A stretch of DNA of 64,000 nt. Source: Catonella sp963539695 (GTDB lineage: Bacteria > Bacillota > Clostridia > Lachnospirales > Lachnospiraceae). The stretch is taken from the NCBI GenBank assembly GCA_963539695.1, contig CAUTOC010000003.1, forward strand, positions 1 through 64,000. Reading direction: 5' to 3'. The notes beneath the pieces were generated by a model. It worked only from the letters and a program-made list of their open reading frames with translations, had not been told where the DNA came from and ran no database searches. The position numbers and the translations under genes were made by a program. Positions 43,997-53,387 of the stretch are shown in pieces. The stretch's first letter is position 1. Each line of letters begins with the position of its first letter.

Positions 43997-45553
43997 TTAT
44001 AAGAGTTTCGTTGTCCATTTGGAAAGATCCCATACATCTGTAGCCAGTCCTTCGTAGAATTCAGGCTCGTGGCAGACCATAATTATACTACCTTTGTAGG
44101 CTATGAGGGCTCTTTTTAATTCATCTTTAGCATCCACATCTAAGTGGTTGGTAGGCTCATCAAGTACAAGAATATTGCTTTTTCTGTTAATCAGTTTGCA
44201 GAGTCTGACTTTGGCTTGTTCACCACCACTTAAAACTTTCACCATACTTTCTATATGTTTTGTAGTAAGACCGCACTTACTAAGAGCACTTCTTACTTCA
44301 TATTGGCTAAATCCCGGGAATTCTTCCCAAATTTCATTGATACAGGTATTATTCCCGTTTCCGCTCATTTCCTGCTCAAAGTAGCCAAGTTCTTGAGAGT
44401 CGCCAAGTTTTACTTCACCTGAAAGAGCAGGAATCAGCCCCATTATGCTTTTAAGAAGAGTAGTCTTACCTATACCGTTAGCTCCTTCAATAACTATTTT
44501 TTGCCCCCTCTCCATGTAAAGATCCATAGGTTTGCTAAGAGGACTGTCATAACCTATTACAAGATCTTTTGCTTCTAATATGACCTTACCGCTTATACCT
44601 GCTTCAAGAAAGTTAAATACAGGTTTAGGTTTTTCACCGGCAAACTCTATTATATCCATTTTATCAAGCTTTTTCTGCCTTGACATAGCCATATTTCTGG
44701 TGGAAACCCTTGCCTTATTTCTAGCAACAAAATCTTTAAGGTCGGCAATTTCTTTCTGTTGTTTATTATAGGCGGCTTCCTGTTGTGCTTTCTGCATTTC
44801 ATAAACCTCAAGGAAGTTGTTGTAATCACCTACATAACGCTTGAGTTCCTGATTATTCATGTGATAAATTATATTAATTACACTGTTTAAAAATGGAATA
44901 TCATGGCTTATAAGGATGAAAGCATTTTCATATTCCTGTAGATATCTTGTAAGCCAAGTAATGTGTTCTCTGTCAAGATAGTTGGTAGGCTCATCAAGCA
45001 AAAGAATATCAGGCTTTTCAAGTAAAAGTTTAGCAAGCAATACCTTAGTACGCTGTCCGCCTGAAAGTTCGGTTACATCATTATCCAGTCCGATGTCACT
45101 AAGCCCGAGGGCGGCAGCTACTTCTTCAACTTTAGCATCTATCATATAGAAGTCATGCATAGTAAGCAAGTCCTGAATGGTTCCGGTTTCCTCCATCAAC
45201 TTGGCAAGAGCATCTTCATCGGCTTCACCCATTTCCATATATGCTTCATTAAGTCTTTTTTCAAGGTCAAAAAGATAGTCAAAAGCAGACTTTAATACAC
45301 TTCTTATTGTCATACCTTTGGTAAGAACGGCATGCTGATCCATATATCCGACATGGCAGTTCTTTGCCCATTCAATTTTGCCTTCATCAGGCATCTGTTT
45401 GCCTGTAATTATATTCATAAAGGTAGATTTACCCTCTCCGTTTGCACCTACAAGTCCAATATGTTCTCCTGCCAAAAGGCGGAAGGATACATCATTAAAT
45501 ATGGCTCTGTCACCGAAACCATGTGTTAAATGTTCTACATTTAATATACTCAT
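43997..45553 (-). CDS. ABC-F family ATPase
   Basis: 518 residues with two ABC ATPase domains and no membrane segments. Walker A motifs are GANGEGKST (first) and GANGIGKTT (second); signatures are LSGGQRTK and LSGGEQAK. The two halves are joined by a charged linker (about residues 240-300, VYEMQKAQQEAAYNKQQKE). ABC-F proteins act on the ribosome, in translation-factor or antibiotic-protection roles. The sequence resembles the YkpA/YbiT-like group rather than a known resistance protein. The start at 45553 has AAAGGT seven bases upstream. A longer in-frame ATG at 45568 is less likely. Confidence 0.87.
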   Translation of the reverse strand: MSILNVEHLTHGFGDRAIFNDVSFRLLAGEHIGLVGANGEGKSTFMNIITGKQMPDEGKIEWAKNCHVGYMDQHAVLTKGMTIRSVLKSAFDYLFDLEKRLNEAYMEMGEADEDALAKLMEETGTIQDLLTMHDFYMIDAKVEEVAAALGLSDIGLDNDVTELSGGQRTKVLLAKLLLEKPDILLLDEPTNYLDREHITWLTRYLQEYENAFILISHDIPFLNSVINIIYHMNNQELKRYVGDYNNFLEVYEMQKAQQEAAYNKQQKEIADLKDFVARNKARVSTRNMAMSRQKKLDKMDIIEFAGEKPKPVFNFLEAGISGKVILEAKDLVIGYDSPLSKPMDLYMERGQKIVIEGANGIGKTTLLKSIMGLIPALSGEVKLGDSQELGYFEQEMSGNGNNTCINEIWEEFPGFSQYEVRSALSKCGLTTKHIESMVKVLSGGEQAKVRLCKLINRKSNILVLDEPTNHLDVDAKDELKRALIAYKGSIIMVCHEPEFYEGLATDVWDLSKWTTKLL

Positions 45554-45703
45554 AATACAACCTTTCAAACCATTTTATCTAAATATAACAGATATTACTA
45601 ATTTACTACACTTGTATATAATAGACGAAGAAAAGGAGATTTGCAAGGTGTAAAGTAATAAACAACCTATTTTCAAGCCATAAACTATGTGGTATAATAT
45701 AAT

Positions 45704-45775
45704 GATATAAGTGTCAAAAGTATAAAAATTCGATTGGGGCTTGCTTGCAAGAGAATTTATTATCTTTTGACACGC
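45704..45775. repeat. Palindromic repeat, copy 2
   Basis: 72 bases near-identical to 25330-25401, with perfect GTGTCAAAAG and CTTTTGACAC arms. Here outer GATAT and ATATC (ending at 45780) extend the pairing beyond two mismatches. It lies in the gap between divergent genes, 40 bases before the next start. Confidence 0.8.
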
Positions 45776-45819
45776 ATATCATATAATAAGATAATCATAA
45801 ACAGTTAGGAGAAGGAAAA

Positions 45820-46320
45820 ATGAATGATCAGTATTTAGAAGAAGGCATAAAATGTAAGGATACAGCTAAGAATAAAGGTATAAGGATAGGACTGATTATA
45901 CTGGTAGCATTTACTTTTATTTTGATTTTGATAAATCCGGTTCTTATAATTTCACCTGTTGTAGCAATAGCACTTGCAGTATTTATATTTTCAAGGCTTA
46001 ACATAGAATATGAGTATATTTATGCTGACGGACAAATTGATTTTGACAGAATAAGCGGTAACGCAAAGAGAAAGACTATAATGAGAGTAGATATTGAAAA
46101 TGCGGAAGTTATTGCACCCACCAATTCTGATTCAATAAAGGCTTATAACAATAATAACAGAATTAAGTTAAAAGACTTTAGTTCATATAACAGTGAAGTA
46201 AATACTTATTCAATGATAGTAAGTAAAAATGGAGAGCTATATAAGATAATCTTTGAGCCCTCCGAAAGAATGGTTAAGAGTATGAAATATAAACAGCCGA
46301 GAAAGGTTAAGGAGTACTAA
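45820..46320 (+). CDS. Small membrane protein (DUF6106-like)
   Basis: 166 residues with two adjacent membrane helices (about residues 22-62) and a cytosolic beta-rich C-terminal domain (EYEYIYADGQIDFDRISGNA onward). The pattern matches proteins annotated DUF6106 in Lachnospiraceae. Function is unknown. TTAGGAGAAGG precedes the ATG. Its last 14 bases overlap the end of the convergent LysR gene, so the two transcripts collide. Confidence 0.65.
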   Translation: MNDQYLEEGIKCKDTAKNKGIRIGLIILVAFTFILILINPVLIISPVVAIALAVFIFSRLNIEYEYIYADGQIDFDRISGNAKRKTIMRVDIENAEVIAPTNSDSIKAYNNNNRIKLKDFSSYNSEVNTYSMIVSKNGELYKIIFEPSERMVKSMKYKQPRKVKEY

Positions 46321-47236
46321 TTTTTTTATAAAAATTTATAAATGAACTAAGTGCTTCATTTGTAGAATACTCTCTGAGATAGGTAAAGCCTATCTCTCTT
46401 TTTCTAATTGGGACAGAAAGCGGAATAGTGGTTAAAGTACCGTCATTAAGTTCGTTTTTGACAAAATCGGTTATGACACAGGCTATTCCAAGTCCTATTT
46501 TGGCAAATTCGATAAGAAGATCCATACTGCTAACCTCAAGGATATGTCCTGTAAGCATTTGCCCGATAGGAAGTTCACTGTTTCTGATATATTCATCAAT
46601 ATAACGCCTTGATACATTATGCTGATCAAGAAGCATTATATTGGCGTACTCAAAGGGATTTTTAGCGGCATCAGGATGTCTTTTTTTTAGATTTTTGAGA
46701 TAGGCGGGAGTAGCAACAAAACAGTCTTCAACTATGCCTACAGGAGAGAAGACAATATTTTCCTGCCTACCGCTTTCACCGACCAGTCCGATGTCAACCT
46801 TGTGATTTTGAAGCAGGTTAAGTGTTTGATAAGTGGACTGGCAATTTATGGATATTTTAATATGAGGATAAAGCCTTATAAATTTTTCCAAATAAGGCAT
46901 AAGTACATATTTGCAAAGGGTAGTGGAAACACCGATTTTAAGGTTTCCGGTACCCAATTTTTTATTTTTTTTAATAGTGTCTTCTGCCTTTTTCAGGTGC
47001 CTGAAGGCAACATTGGTCTGTTCATAAAGCATTTTACCCGAATCGGTAAGGGTAACACCTCTGGAACTTCTTACAAAAAGCTTTGTTTCTAAATTTTGCT
47101 CAAGCTTTGTAACTGCTTTGCTTATGGCAGGCTGGCTTATATAAAGCTCCTTGGCGGCATGAGAAATATTACCGACTTTGGCAACGGTATTGAAAATATG
47201 ATATAAAGATAAATTTTGATCCATGTTACTTTCCAT
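46307..47236 (-). CDS. LysR-family transcriptional regulator
   Basis: 309 residues with an N-terminal winged HTH (LYHIFNTVAKVGNISHAAKE, LYISQPAISKAVTKLE, the family signature) and a C-terminal periplasmic-binding-like effector domain. The start at 47236 has AAAGGAG seven bases upstream; a 15-base upstream ATG lies inside that site. LysR proteins usually control a divergent neighbour, but upstream lies only IS debris, so the original target may have been lost. The effector is unknown. The last 14 bases overlap the convergent DUF6106-like gene. Confidence 0.88.
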   Translation of the reverse strand: MESNMDQNLSLYHIFNTVAKVGNISHAAKELYISQPAISKAVTKLEQNLETKLFVRSSRGVTLTDSGKMLYEQTNVAFRHLKKAEDTIKKNKKLGTGNLKIGVSTTLCKYVLMPYLEKFIRLYPHIKISINCQSTYQTLNLLQNHKVDIGLVGESGRQENIVFSPVGIVEDCFVATPAYLKNLKKRHPDAAKNPFEYANIMLLDQHNVSRRYIDEYIRNSELPIGQMLTGHILEVSSMDLLIEFAKIGLGIACVITDFVKNELNDGTLTTIPLSVPIRKREIGFTYLREYSTNEALSSFINFYKKISTP

Positions 47237-47505
47237 AGAAACTCCTTTCAAAAAAATGATTTGGGCATTTCATAACTGTATTTTATGGTAATTATAGTTA
47301 ATATATGTTTTTATTATATAATATGTTTTACTATAATACAAGGATGCTTAATAATACTGTATAATAATATAAATTTTACAAAAATAAAGGCTTTAAGCAC
47401 CTTACGGAGATTTTTTAAGAATTAAAAATTAACCGTAAAACTTCTGGTATTATTAAGTTGTAAAAAATAAAGAAATATGATCCTATTTTTGACACTTACA
47501 ACAAT

Positions 47506-47548
47506 CAAAAAGACTCTAAACCCTTTTATAATCAGGGTTTCAGAGCCT
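47506..47548 (-). terminator. Terminator of the IS transposase remnant
   Basis: On the minus strand CTCTGAAACCC and GGGTTTAGAG pair (one bulge) and are followed by TCTTTTTG. Confidence 0.6.
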
Positions 47549-47570
47549 TTATATATTCAAAAAAATGTAG

Positions 47571-48412
47571 CTATTTTTCTTCTTTTTTCATCATCGTAAA
47601 AATTTTTTTCATATTTCTGTTTGATACAATCTCTAAGTCAGTTCGAAAACCTGAAATCTCATGTAAAGCATCAGTAAGGTCTGTTCTTTCATAATACGAA
47701 AGCATTCTTCGATTTCCCGGCGTTTATGGTTGATTCTTACAATGGATTCTGCATTGTCATCAAGGTTTGTACATACAGCATAAAAGCCGTCATATAGTTC
47801 CTCCTCTGCTATCTTTTTCATATCCAACTCTATGAGAGATTTTTCTGCAACTTCACCATGCCTTGTGATATGCTCTTCTGATAAGAGGCGTTTATAATCA
47901 TTTGCAGACCTTTTTGTAAGGATTGAAGGGTGGTCAAGAGAGTTGCTTGCTTTTTCAATCTGCCTTCCTCTTATTTTTCTCTGATAAGCCCGGTATTTTA
48001 GAGAAAATGTAATTATAAGATGCTGTTCAAGACCGTATTCATTAATCCATCTGTCTTTATAGAAGGTAGTATGGTAGTCTTCTACAGAATCAAGCTCACT
48101 TATCCTATAAGTTTTTTACTTCCTGCTTTTCTCCACCCTTCATCTGAAAGGCAGAATTCTTTTAAGAAGCCTTTTAACTTTTTAATTGACTGTGTTGTGA
48201 TAAATTTACGGTTTTTTGTATCATTGAATCTCCTGTTTGCTGTAGACGAGAGGCCGGAGTCAGTACATACAACAAGTTTATCAATACCGAAATCTGATAT
48301 GACTTTTTTCTCTAGCGGTGCAAGAGAGGGCTGTTCGTTCCGGTTGCCGGGGAACATGGAAAAGGCAAGTGGAATTCCGTCTGCATCTAGAACCTGATTT
48401 TGTAAGTTTCAT
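47571..48412 (-). pseudogene. IS1634/IS4-like transposase remnant with two internal deletions
   Basis: Reading leftwards, a start with GGAGG gives MKLTK (the family N-terminus). It jumps after a few codons to VLDADGIPLAFSMFPGNRNE, DKLVVCTDSGLSSTANRRF and KFITTQSIKKLKGF. It continues through KKIAEEELYDGFYAVCTNLDD and NHKRREIEECFRIMKEQ, then jumps again to TDLTDALHEISGFRTD and VSNRNMKKIFTMMKKEEK before TAG at 47571. Frames change at each jump. The middle of the catalytic domain survives, but the N-terminal ~200 residues and a block near the C-terminus are gone, so it cannot transpose by itself. Confidence 0.8.
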
Positions 48413-48761
48413 GGTCTTTATACCTCCTTCTCTATTACAACATAAATACCTAGAAATAGCTATCATAAAATATATAAAATTTGACAAAAAATAAGCTGTA
48501 GTTGGCTTTAATAAAGGATTATTTGAATTTGGTGTTATGATGAAGTGTCAAACTTCTGGATTAAGTTATCTAAACAAGTTTAAATGTTAGTATAGTAGTT
48601 TAACAATTAAGTGGATAGGGCATTTATAAATTTATGGTAAGTGCCCTACAATTTTACCTATCTTCCCAATTCCCATCAAATAGTGTATAATAATTATAGT
48701 TTGTTTAATATTGATTCTGCATTTATTGGGACAAATCATTATCTAAAATTGGAGGTGTGGT

Positions 48762-49646
48762 TTGAAGCCCAAACACAAGAATGTAATTAATGTAGAGAGG
48801 CTAAAAGAAATTTTAGCTGACCTGACACTGTTTGATGATATTTTTATGTCACAGGTATTTGATAATAACATACCTGCTGCCAATCTGTTGCTTAGAGTTA
48901 TTCTTGGTAAAAAAGATATAAAAGTAATATCAGTAACAGGACAGAAAGAGTTTAGCAATCCCTTGATAGGCGGAAGAAATCTAAAGCTTGATATTCTTGC
49001 AGAAGATAGTGAAGGGAAACACTATAATGTGGAGGTACAAAGAAGTACAGCCGGTGCAGATGAGCACAGGGCAAGGTTTCACAGCAGTATGTTAGATATA
49101 AGGATGTTAAAATCAGGGCAGAAGTTTAAGAAATTGGCAGATTCTTATGTGATTTTTATTACAGAAAAAGATTATTTCGGAGAAAATTTGCCAATCTACA
49201 CCATTGACAGAATGGTAAAGGAGACAAAGAAAGACTTTTATGATGGCTCACATATATATTATGTGAATGGGGCTTATCAGGGAGAAGATGAAGTTGGAAA
49301 ACTTATGCATGACTTTAGAGAAAAGAAAGTAGAGGATATGTACAATAAGGAACTTGCAGACAGTGTGCGACATTTTAAAAAGAAGGGAGATGGAAAAGTT
49401 ATGAGTTCAAAATGGGATGAATTTGTTAAGGAGATGCAGAAAGAAGCAGTCAAAGAAGCAATGGAGAAGGCAGAGAGGAAACTGGAGAAAGAGAAAAAAG
49501 AAGCTTCATTACTTGCTACAGTAACTTCCGGTATTGCTTATGGAGTGGAAAAGGAGCAGATTATTGAAAGACTTTGCAAGGAATTTAAACTTACAAATAG
49601 CGCAGCAGAGAAAAAGTATGAAAAATACGCAGTAAAGATGGCATAG
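48762..49646 (+). CDS. Rpn/PD-(D/E)XK nuclease family putative transposase
   Basis: 294 residues. The LTLFDDIFMSQVF start and the PD-(D/E)XK core LKLDILAEDSEGKHYNVEVQ (Asp and E-x-Q within about residues 73-92) mark the Rpn/PDDEXK family of recombination-promoting nuclease-like proteins. A Lys/Glu-rich coiled tail follows (about residues 220-250), as usual in this group. Start is TTG 48762 with GGAGGTG just upstream. The family is multicopy in Lachnospiraceae and often beside IS debris, as here. It probably cuts DNA, but its biological role is unsettled. Confidence 0.78.
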   Translation: MKPKHKNVINVERLKEILADLTLFDDIFMSQVFDNNIPAANLLLRVILGKKDIKVISVTGQKEFSNPLIGGRNLKLDILAEDSEGKHYNVEVQRSTAGADEHRARFHSSMLDIRMLKSGQKFKKLADSYVIFITEKDYFGENLPIYTIDRMVKETKKDFYDGSHIYYVNGAYQGEDEVGKLMHDFREKKVEDMYNKELADSVRHFKKKGDGKVMSSKWDEFVKEMQKEAVKEAMEKAERKLEKEKKEASLLATVTSGIAYGVEKEQIIERLCKEFKLTNSAAEKKYEKYAVKMA

Positions 49647-49681
49647 AATCCTGTGGAGCTGACTAGCTGAAATAAACTCAT

Positions 49682-49711
49682 TTGACAAAAATCCCGACAC
49701 TATGCTATAAT
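49682..49711 (+). promoter_or_regulatory. Consensus promoter of DEAD-box helicase gene
   Basis: TTGACA, 18 bases, TATAAT, a full match at both boxes. The predicted transcript start is at about 49718, just before the hairpin at 49724. Confidence 0.85.
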
Positions 49712-49723
49712 TTATCAGTTACC

Positions 49724-49752
49724 GGCATCTCTTACGGAGATGCCTTTTTTTT
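49724..49752 (+). terminator. Intrinsic terminator-like hairpin in helicase leader
   Basis: GGCATCTC and GAGATGCC pair perfectly with a short loop, followed by eight T. It could end the Rpn transcript, but it also lies only a few bases after the predicted start of the helicase mRNA, so it may be a promoter-proximal attenuator. Confidence 0.75.
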
Positions 49753-49817
49753 CAAACTCAGAATAAAATAAATATAATTTTATAAGATTTTTGGAACACG
49801 AAAGGTGGAAATTTATA

Positions 49818-51401
49818 TTGAAATTTAACGAAATGGAACTTGACGAGCGTATATTAAAGGCTGTTAAGGAGCTTGGCTATGAAGAGGCAACTCCTATCCA
49901 GACTGAGGCTATTCCTGTAGCTATTACAGGAAAGGACATCTTAGGACAGGCACAGACCGGAACAGGAAAAACAGCAGCTTTTTCTATACCTATCTTAAAT
50001 AATATTGATTCAAGTAACAAACATTTGCAGGCGGTAGTTCTTTGTCCTACAAGAGAACTTGCTCTTCAGGTTTGCGGAGAAATAAGAAAACTTTCAAGAT
50101 ATATGCATGGAATAAAGCTTGTACCGGTATACGGCGGGCAGGATATAGTTAAGCAGATTAAGTCCTTGAAGCAGGGAGCACAGATTGTTGTCGGTACTCC
50201 GGGGCGTGTAATGGATCACATGCGTAGAAAAACTGTAAAATTTAATCAGGTTAAGATTATGGTTCTTGATGAGGCTGATGAAATGCTTGACATGGGATTT
50301 AGGGATGATATTGAGACCATACTGGCAGAAGTTCCTGAAGAAAGGCAGACCATGCTTTTCTCAGCTACCATGCCAAAACCGATTCTTGAAATAACAAGAA
50401 AATATCAAAAAAAAGCACAGAATATTAAAATAGCTAAGAAAGAGCTTACAGTAGAAAATATTGAGCAATATTATTTTGAAGTAAGAAGAAACTATAAAGA
50501 TGAGATACTTTCAAGAATACTTGACATGTACAATCCTGAGCTTAGTATAGTGTTCTGCAATACCAAGAAAAAGGTGGAAGAAGTTGCAAATGAGCTTCAG
50601 GGCAGGGGTTACTTTGCCGAGGGACTTCACGGCGACCTTAAACAGCAGCAGAGAGACAGAGTGATGGGTAATTTCCGTAGCGGCAAGACTGAAATTCTTG
50701 TAGCTACCGATGTTGCGGCAAGGGGGATTGATGTAAAGGGAGTTGACCTTGTTATCAACTACGATTTGCCACAGGATGACGAGTACTATGTGCACAGAAT
50801 AGGAAGAACCGGAAGAGCAGGAAAATCAGGACTTGCACTTTCCTTTGTAAGTGGTAAAGAAGTTTATAAGCTTAAAGAGATTCAGCGCTATTGTCATACA
50901 AAAATCAAACTTAAACCGGTACCTTCTCTCGATGATGTTACGGGTACAAGAGTGGACAGCCTGTTCGGAGAGTTGTCTGAGATAATTGAAAATGAAGATT
51001 TAACCAAGATGACAGAGCTTATAGAGCAGAAGGTAAATGAAGAAGACTTTACCTCTCTTGATGTGGCAGCAGCCTTCTTAAAGCTTTATCTTTCTTCTAA
51101 AGAGAGCAGTAGTGAAGATACTTCTGAACTTGACGGTGAATTTACAGGCAGTACGGAAGGCGGTATGGTAAGGCTGTTTATTAATATCGGAAAAAAAGAT
51201 AAAGTTAAGCCGGGTGACATCTTAGGTGCAATAGCAGGTGAGTCAGGTATATCAGGTAAGCTTGTCGGAGAAATCCGGATGTATGACAAGTATACTTTTG
51301 TAGAAGTTCCGGCAGAGAACGGTAAAGAGGTACTTTTTGCTATGAAAAATGCTAAAATAAAAGGAAAGAAGATTAATATAGAGCCTGCAAATGCGAGGTA
51401 G
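49818..51401 (+). CDS. DEAD-box ATP-dependent RNA helicase (CsdA/DbpA-like)
   Basis: 527 residues with Q-motif EATPIQTEAIP, motif I AQTGTGKT, PTRELALQV, GTPGRV, DEADEML, SAT and HRIGRTGRAG. The C-terminal DbpA RNA-binding domain (VRLFINIGKKDKVKPGD onward, about residues 450-525) targets ribosomal RNA in related proteins. It probably remodels rRNA or mRNA, especially in the cold. Start TTG 49818 follows AAAGGTGG; the earlier TTG at 49791 precedes that site. The leader hairpin suggests temperature- or growth-dependent control. Confidence 0.9.
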   Translation: MKFNEMELDERILKAVKELGYEEATPIQTEAIPVAITGKDILGQAQTGTGKTAAFSIPILNNIDSSNKHLQAVVLCPTRELALQVCGEIRKLSRYMHGIKLVPVYGGQDIVKQIKSLKQGAQIVVGTPGRVMDHMRRKTVKFNQVKIMVLDEADEMLDMGFRDDIETILAEVPEERQTMLFSATMPKPILEITRKYQKKAQNIKIAKKELTVENIEQYYFEVRRNYKDEILSRILDMYNPELSIVFCNTKKKVEEVANELQGRGYFAEGLHGDLKQQQRDRVMGNFRSGKTEILVATDVAARGIDVKGVDLVINYDLPQDDEYYVHRIGRTGRAGKSGLALSFVSGKEVYKLKEIQRYCHTKIKLKPVPSLDDVTGTRVDSLFGELSEIIENEDLTKMTELIEQKVNEEDFTSLDVAAAFLKLYLSSKESSSEDTSELDGEFTGSTEGGMVRLFINIGKKDKVKPGDILGAIAGESGISGKLVGEIRMYDKYTFVEVPAENGKEVLFAMKNAKIKGKKINIEPANAR

Positions 51402-51405
51402 TAAG

Positions 51406-52455
51406 ATGAAGACTGAATATGTGGATTTAAGGGATGATAAGAATTTAACAACAGGTCTTTGCAGGGCTGTCACTATCATAAAAAATGGCGGACTTGTAGC
51501 CTTTCCTACCGAAACTGTGTACGGGCTTGGAGCAAACGGACTTGATGAAAATGCAGTTCCAAAGATTTATGAGGCTAAAGGCAGACCTTCCGACAATCCC
51601 CTTATTTTACATATAAGCGAATTTGATGAAATAAAAAATATTGTAAAAGAAATTCCCGATACAGCCGTTATTTTAGCCGATGAATTTTGGCCGGGGCCTT
51701 TAACTATGGTACTTAAAAAGAGTGACATAGTACCGTATAGAACTACAGGGGGGCTTGAAAGTGTTGCTGTAAGAATGCCGTCAAATAAAATAGCAAGAGA
51801 GTTTATAAAGATGACAGGAGTACCTGTTGCAGCTCCAAGTGCCAACGCATCAGGCAGGCCAAGTCCTACAAAGGCAAGTCATGTGCTTGGTGATTTAGAC
51901 GGAAAAATTGATATGGTTATAGACGGCGGAACAGTAGACATAGGACTCGAGTCCACTATTGTAGATGTAACAGGAGAAATCCCGATTATATTAAGACCGG
52001 GATTTATTACAGAAGAGATGTTGTCGGAGGCAATAGGCAGGGTGCAGATAGATGAGGCTGTTAAAAATTTAAGTCCGGATAATAACTTAAAGCCTAAAGC
52101 TCCCGGTATGAAATACAGACATTATGCTCCACAAGGTAAGATGACCATATATAAAGGGAATCCTGAAAAGGTAGTAAAGATAATAAACGAAGAAATAATA
52201 AAATCGGAAGGAAAAAAAACTGCAGTACTTGCAACTGATGAAACAAAGAGTTATTATAAGGCTGATATTGTAATGTCGGTTGGCAGCAGGAGAGATTATG
52301 AAAGTATTGCACATAACCTTTTTAATGCACTCAGAAATTTTGATGATATGGGGGCGGAAATAATCTTTTCAGAGAGTTTTGATGAGAACAGGCTTGGCTT
52401 TGCTATTATGAACCGTCTGCATAAGTCGGCAGGTTACAATATTGTTAATGTGTAG
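51406..52455 (+). CDS. ywlC: L-threonylcarbamoyladenylate synthase (Sua5/YwlC)
   Basis: Makes threonylcarbamoyl-AMP from threonine, bicarbonate and ATP, the first step in t6A37 modification of ANN-reading tRNAs. The 349 residues comprise the YrdC domain (PTETVYGLGANG, KGRPSDNPLILH, PSANASGRPSPT) and the C-terminal Sua5 domain that distinguishes Sua5/YwlC from the short TsaC. ATG 51406 has GAGG seven bases upstream. An ATG at 51391 inside the helicase gene is less likely. The ywlC-ywlE-rpiB order matches Bacillus. Confidence 0.92.
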   Translation: MKTEYVDLRDDKNLTTGLCRAVTIIKNGGLVAFPTETVYGLGANGLDENAVPKIYEAKGRPSDNPLILHISEFDEIKNIVKEIPDTAVILADEFWPGPLTMVLKKSDIVPYRTTGGLESVAVRMPSNKIAREFIKMTGVPVAAPSANASGRPSPTKASHVLGDLDGKIDMVIDGGTVDIGLESTIVDVTGEIPIILRPGFITEEMLSEAIGRVQIDEAVKNLSPDNNLKPKAPGMKYRHYAPQGKMTIYKGNPEKVVKIINEEIIKSEGKKTAVLATDETKSYYKADIVMSVGSRRDYESIAHNLFNALRNFDDMGAEIIFSESFDENRLGFAIMNRLHKSAGYNIVNV

Positions 52456-52494
52456 GAGGAAATTATTTTTAGGGGTTTTCGGCAGGAGGTAATA

Positions 52495-52944
52495 GTGTTT
52501 GATAGAATTATTTTTGTATGCACAGGCAATCATTCCAGAAGCCCTATGGCAGAAACAATATATAAAAGTTTGACAGAGGATGAAGGAGTGCCATCTATAT
52601 CAAGAGGGTTGGTCGTATTATTTTCAGAGCCTATAAATGAAAAAGCTGAAGCGGTTCTTGAAAATCATGGTTTAACCTGTGCGGTAGAGGTTTCTAAGGA
52701 GTTAACCAAAGAGGATATAACAGATAAGTCGCTTATCTTAACGATGACTGATAAACAGAAAAAACAGGCTCAAGAAAAATTTGAATTTGCAGAAAATGTA
52801 TTTACAATCAAAGAATTTAATGGTGAAGAAGGCGAAGTAAAAGACCCTTATGGTGGAACTTTGCTTGATTATGAGGAGTGCTTTAATGAGCTTTTAAGGC
52901 TTATTAAAAAGACAATATATAAACTTGATGAAATGGGGAAATAA
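52495..52944 (+). CDS. Low-molecular-weight phosphatase (YwlE-like)
   Basis: 149 residues with the signature CTGNHSRS (Cys9 nucleophile, Arg15) and the late VKDPYGG acid loop. This fold includes protein-tyrosine phosphatases, protein-arginine phosphatase YwlE and arsenate reductase. Position between ywlC and rpiB favours YwlE. In YwlE the third loop residue is Thr; here it is Asn (CTGNHSRS versus CTGNTCRS), and the second Cys is Ser. Substrate preference is therefore uncertain. Start is GTG 52495 with AGGAGGT upstream. Confidence 0.82.
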   Translation: MFDRIIFVCTGNHSRSPMAETIYKSLTEDEGVPSISRGLVVLFSEPINEKAEAVLENHGLTCAVEVSKELTKEDITDKSLILTMTDKQKKQAQEKFEFAENVFTIKEFNGEEGEVKDPYGGTLLDYEECFNELLRLIKKTIYKLDEMGK

Positions 52945-52946
52945 TT

Positions 52947-53387
52947 ATGGAAACTGAAACTATAGCGGTCGGGAGCGACCATGGAGGTTTTGTACTTAAA
53001 CAGGAGATTGTTAAGTATTTAACAGAAAAAAATATAGAGTTCAAAGATTTTGGCTGTTATGATGAAACTTCCTGTGATTATACAGAGTATGGGAAGGCAG
53101 TTGCAGAAGCGGTAGCCGCAGGAAAATATAAAAAAGGAATTTTGATTTGCGGTACAGGTATAGGTATATCTATTACGGCAAATAAAGTAAAGGGCATCAG
53201 ATGTGCCCTTTGTGGTGACTGTTTTTCAGCAGAGGCTACCAGAGAGCATAATGATGCGAACATACTTGCACTTGGCGGCAGGGTAGTAGGTACAGGGCTT
53301 GCAATAAAAATAGTTGATATATTCTTAAATACACCATTTTCAAATGAAGAAAGGCATATAAGAAGAATCACTCAGATTGAGAACTGA
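52947..53387 (+). CDS. rpiB: Ribose 5-phosphate isomerase B
   Basis: A 146-residue RpiB/LacA/LacB sugar isomerase. The VGSDHGGFVLKQEI start with the phosphate-binding Asp-His, the GTGIGISITANK loop and the catalytic cysteine in RCALCGDCFSAE are present. Interconverts ribose 5-phosphate and ribulose 5-phosphate in the pentose phosphate pathway. It starts two bases after the phosphatase gene and is translationally coupled. Its last 20 bases overlap the convergent DUF402 gene. Confidence 0.92.
   Translation: METETIAVGSDHGGFVLKQEIVKYLTEKNIEFKDFGCYDETSCDYTEYGKAVAEAVAAGKYKKGILICGTGIGISITANKVKGIRCALCGDCFSAEATREHNDANILALGGRVVGTGLAIKIVDIFLNTPFSNEERHIRRITQIEN

Larger units (their letters stand above)
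47488..48552 (-). mobile_element. Decayed IS1634-like insertion sequence
   Basis: Candidate terminal inverted repeats TTTGACACTT (47488-47497) and AAGTGTCAAA (48543-48552) bound a minus-strand transposase remnant. At about 1.07 kb it is much shorter than a complete IS1634-type element, because the transposase carries two internal deletions. The ends are inferred from the repeats alone. No target duplication was confirmed. Confidence 0.55.

Noticed and set aside
48020..48397. Plus-strand open frame of 125 codons over the IS remnant
   Set aside because: It mirrors the minus-strand transposase, which has clear family motifs. The plus frame has none and no ribosome binding site.
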